Part shown: positions 61,515 through 64,000 of the stretch, piece by piece
How positions within the stretch are numbered: position 1 is the stretch's first letter
How the letters are laid out: every line of letters starts with the position of its first letter
Source of the DNA: Kocuria rosea
GTDB lineage: Bacteria; Actinomycetota; Actinomycetes; Actinomycetales; Micrococcaceae
Assembly: GCF_023715525.1 (NCBI RefSeq)
Contig: NZ_JAMBOG010000009.1
Location: 94,924-158,923 of the forward strand
Length of the DNA stretch: 64,000 bases
Direction of reading: 5' to 3'
Position numbers and translations under genes: made by a program
The notes under the pieces: generated by a model
The model's database searches: none
What the model was told of the DNA's origin: nothing
What the model saw: only the letters and a program-made list of their open reading frames with translations

Positions 61515-62440
61515 AACTCCAGGACCAGGCGGCCCCGCACACCGCCGGCCTCGAGCCGGCGGTGGACCTCGGCCGCCTCCGCCGCCGGGTGCACGCCGGC
61601 CACCCGCAGGGTGAGGACCCCGTCCTCGACGTACCGGCGCAGCAGCTCGAGCTTGTCCCCGGAGTGGTACTCCCGGGGCGCGCTGATCCGGTGGACCGTG
61701 ATGCCGCGGCCGGGATCGCCCGTCCAGTGCCGCACGGTCGCGAAGCCCCCGCCGTCCCGCACGGCCGGGGCCGCCTTCTCGTCGAGCACGGCGGCGTCCA
61801 CGACCGCGTCCACCCCGTGGGGGAAGAACTCGCGGATCCGCTCGGCGACGTCGTCCCCGCGGGCGACCACGTGGTCGGCCCCGAGGCTGTCGACGAGCTC
61901 GAGGTCCCCCTCCGCGGCGTCGGCCACGACGGTCAGGCCCTGGTGCTTGGCGAGCTCCACCACGTAGTTGCCGAGCACGCCGGCCGCGCCCGTCACGGCC
62001 AGGACCTGCTCGGGCTGCAGGTCCAGGACCTCGAGGATCTGCAGGGCGGTCAGCCCGTTCATCGGCAGGGTGGCGGCGGCGGCGAAGTCCGCGCCGGCGG
62101 GGATGCGGGCGATCGAGTCGTCGGGGGCCACCAGGTACTCGGCGTAGGCCCCGCCGCGCTCCCCGCGGGGCAGGGCGATCGCCATGACGGCGTCGCCGGG
62201 GTGCCAGACGCTGCCCTGGCCGGCCTCGTCGACGATGCCGGCGGCGTCCATGCCGGGGACGTACGGCGGCCGCAGCCCGCCCATCGGCTGACGGCCGGCG
62301 CGCAGCATCGTGTCCGTGGGGCTCACGGCCGCCGCCCTGACCCGGATCCGCACCTCCCCCGGACCCGGGTGCGGGTCCGGCACCTCGTGGACGGTGAGGA
62401 CCTCCGGTCCTCCGAACTCCTCGACTCCCATGACCAGCAT
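61511..62440 (-). CDS. Zinc-independent NADPH:quinone reductase-like MDR oxidoreductase
   Basis: A 309-residue quinone reductase-type medium-chain dehydrogenase. The N-terminal GVEEFGGPEVLTV and the cofactor segment TGAAGVLGNYVVELAK are typical; zinc ligands are absent. It would reduce quinones or enones with NADPH. The start is uncertain among ATGs at 62440 and 62431. Divergent from the VOC gene. Confidence 0.9.
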   Translation of the reverse strand: MLVMGVEEFGGPEVLTVHEVPDPHPGPGEVRIRVRAAAVSPTDTMLRAGRQPMGGLRPPYVPGMDAAGIVDEAGQGSVWHPGDAVMAIALPRGERGGAYAEYLVAPDDSIARIPAGADFAAAATLPMNGLTALQILEVLDLQPEQVLAVTGAAGVLGNYVVELAKHQGLTVVADAAEGDLELVDSLGADHVVARGDDVAERIREFFPHGVDAVVDAAVLDEKAAPAVRDGGGFATVRHWTGDPGRGITVHRISAPREYHSGDKLELLRRYVEDGVLTLRVAGVHPAAEAAEVHRRLEAGGVRGRLVLEF

Positions 62441-62591
62441 GTCCGTTCCAACCGGGCCGGCGGCCACCGCATTCCGGCCCCGTCCCGCCGCCGCTCCGAC
62501 ACGCACAAGTGGGGCGCGTCACATCGTTGCACCAGCACTGCCGGGCGGACCATCCTGGGGGCGAGCCCGACCGCACCACGAGGGACCTGCC

Positions 62592-63035
62592 ATGACGACG
62601 ACCGCCTTCATCACGCTTCCCGTCTCCGACCTGGAACGGTCCAAGCGGTTCTACACCGGTCTCGGCTGGTCCCTCCACCCGGTGTTCAGCGACGCCGGCG
62701 CCGTCCTGATCAGCGACACCGTCCACGTCATGGTCCTCAGCGAGGACCGCCACCACCACCTCGTGGGCCCGGAGCGCCCCGGCAGCGGGGCCGGCTCCTC
62801 CGTGGTCAGCGCCCTCGGCGTGGACCGCCCCGAGCAGGTCGACGCCATCGTCGACAAGGCCCTCGCCGCCGGGGCCACCGAGGTCGACGCCCAGGACTAC
62901 GGGTTCCTGCGCTCGCGCTCGTTCCGGGACCCGGACGGCCACCTGTGGGAGATCCTGTGGGTGGAGCCGGCGACGACGCCGGACCGCCCGGCGCCGCGCT
63001 CGGCCGCCGCCCCGACGACCGGACCCGGATGCTGA
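62592..63035 (+). CDS. VOC-superfamily (glyoxalase/bleomycin resistance-like) protein
   Basis: A 147-residue vicinal-oxygen-chelate fold protein, beginning MTTTAFITLPVSDLERSKRFYTGLGW, with the C-terminal FRDPDGHLWEI metal-site segment. Specific reaction unknown. It could be a glyoxalase or metal-dependent dioxygenase-related protein. Confidence 0.92.
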   Translation: MTTTAFITLPVSDLERSKRFYTGLGWSLHPVFSDAGAVLISDTVHVMVLSEDRHHHLVGPERPGSGAGSSVVSALGVDRPEQVDAIVDKALAAGATEVDAQDYGFLRSRSFRDPDGHLWEILWVEPATTPDRPAPRSAAAPTTGPGC

Positions 63036-63111
63036 CCCGGGCGCGGGGCCCCGCACCCGGGTTCCGGCGGGACCCGTGGGAGCACCGCGACCGGACGAGG
63101 AGGAGATGGGC

Positions 63112-63894
63112 ATGGCCGCACGACGAGTCGTCGTCCTGGGCGCCACCGGCACGATGGGCCGCCGCGTGACGGAGCAGCTGCGCTCCCGCGGCCACGAGGT
63201 GACCGGGGCAGCTCGCAGCACCGGCGTCGACGCCTGTGCCAGCACGGGGCTGCGTGCGGCCCTCGAGGGGGCCGACACGGTCGTCGACTGCCTCAACCGC
63301 CCGGCCCTGCGCCGGCGCCCGGCGGTCGGCTTCTTCACCGCCTCGGCCCGCAACGTCGCCGCGGCCGCCCGGGAGGCGCAGGTGGGCCACGTCGTGTGCC
63401 TGTCGATCGTCAACGCGGGCGACCCCGCGGTGTCCCGGGCCGTGGGCTACTACGCGGGCAAGGCCGCGCAGGCCGCCGCCTACGCGGCCTCGGGCCTGCC
63501 CGTGACGTTGGCCGCCACGACCCAGTGGTTCGAGCTCACGCGGCAGCTGCTGGACCAGTTGCGGATCGGCCGGGTCGCGGGGGTGCCGAGGATGCCCGTC
63601 CAGCCGGTGGCCGCCGTCTCCGCGGCGCGGTTCCTGTGCGACGTCGTCGAGGCCGGCCCGCTGGACCGGGTCCAGCTGGCCGGGCCGCAGGCCATGGACA
63701 TGGCCGAGGCCTGCCGCCGGGTCGCGGCCGCCCTCGCGCCGGGCACCGTGGTCGTCCCCCTGCCGCAGCCCCTGCCCATCCTGCGGCACGGCGGGCTCCT
63801 GCCGCGGGGATCGGTCCGCAGGGACGACGTGACGCTGGAGCAGTGGCTGCAGGACGAGATGGCCCGCGTCGGCTCGGCGGGGGCGGGTCAGTAG
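63112..63894 (+). CDS. NAD(P)-binding SDR-like (NmrA/atypical) protein
   Basis: A 260-residue protein with N-terminal dinucleotide motif VVLGATGTMGRRV of the atypical SDR/NmrA-like type. The middle contains SIVNAG and YYAGKAAQ. The chosen ATG at 63112 follows GGAGGA; one 6 bases upstream also fits. Its stop overlaps the end of the convergent moeZ-like gene by 7 bases. Confidence 0.87.
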   Translation: MAARRVVVLGATGTMGRRVTEQLRSRGHEVTGAARSTGVDACASTGLRAALEGADTVVDCLNRPALRRRPAVGFFTASARNVAAAAREAQVGHVVCLSIVNAGDPAVSRAVGYYAGKAAQAAAYAASGLPVTLAATTQWFELTRQLLDQLRIGRVAGVPRMPVQPVAAVSAARFLCDVVEAGPLDRVQLAGPQAMDMAEACRRVAAALAPGTVVVPLPQPLPILRHGGLLPRGSVRRDDVTLEQWLQDEMARVGSAGAGQ

Positions 63895-64000
63895 GGTTGC
63901 TGGTCGGGGTCGATCTGGTCGATCCAGGCGAGGATCCCGCCCTGCAGGTGGGTGACGTCGCGGTGGCCGTGGCCGGTGAGCAGCCGCAGGGCGGTCTCGG
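63888..64000 (-). CDS. Molybdopterin-synthase adenylyltransferase/sulfurtransferase-like protein, 3' end only
   Basis: The last 36 codons of a gene entering from the right edge. The tail reads VTHLQGGILAWIDQIDPDQQPY, typical of the C-terminal rhodanese domain of MoeB/MoeZ/ThiF-type E1-like proteins. Only the C-terminus is visible, so the identification is tentative. The stop overlaps the preceding gene on the other strand. Confidence 0.6.
   Translation of the reverse strand, partial: ETALRLLTGHGHRDVTHLQGGILAWIDQIDPDQQPY

Overview
The window is 64 kb of very GC-rich, densely packed actinobacterial chromosome. Third codon positions are almost always G or C, GTG and TTG starts are common, several gene pairs are joined by 4-base GTGA overlaps, and the gene content (tilS-hpt-ftsH-folE-folP block, DUF2342 metalloprotease, SipW-type secretion cassette, GT87 mannosyltransferase) points to the Micrococcaceae. 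A Kocuria-like organism is my best guess; that is inference, since there is no 16S or other marker here. I see no rRNA, tRNA, CRISPR array, insertion sequence or prophage.

Layout. 1-8095 (minus): folP (5' end only), folE, ftsH, hpt, tilS, a small XRE regulator, a DUF2342 metalloprotease and the penicillin-binding protein dacB. 8285-14225 (plus): inorganic pyrophosphatase, then a 1211-residue RecB/Cas4-like nuclease-exonuclease-helicase fusion with a translationally coupled unknown partner, then a SatD-like HTH protein. 14252-19046: a HAD phosphatase, serS, a lipid kinase, and a rhodanese-pheA pair. 19205-25423 (plus): a PucR regulator followed by glutamate dehydrogenase, succinate-semialdehyde dehydrogenase and GABA transaminase, which together would take GABA and glutamate into the TCA cycle. 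25500-33176: a lipoprotein, an amidase, phosphoglucomutase, a DtxR regulator behind a diiron-oxidase/CDGSH pair, and a uracil/xanthine permease.

33345-39403 is the most distinctive metabolic region: a STAS-like protein, three universal stress proteins, Hsp20, a membrane protein, an erythromycin-esterase-type protein and a phosphoribosyltransferase-hydrolase fusion. This set matches families found in the hypoxia/dormancy (DosR) regulon of mycobacteria. 39551-50008 is mixed metabolism: HIBYL-CoA hydrolase, GDPD, HAD, PEBP, a PfkB kinase, a long-form GAPDH, M18 aminopeptidase, CPBP protease, a class I amidotransferase and fdhD. A 33-bp perfect hairpin lies in a 124-bp nested palindrome just after fdhD.

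50402-53230 (plus) is a secretion cassette: three small proteins with SipW-type signal segments, followed by their probable dedicated Ser/His signal peptidase. 53240-64000 holds a PIG-L deacetylase, an MFS transporter, a GT87 mannosyltransferase, the PFL/ACT pair, a YbdK-type ligase, a redoxin, SDR and quinone reductase enzymes, a VOC protein, an NAD(P)-binding protein, and the 3' end of a probable moeZ/moeB gene running off the end.
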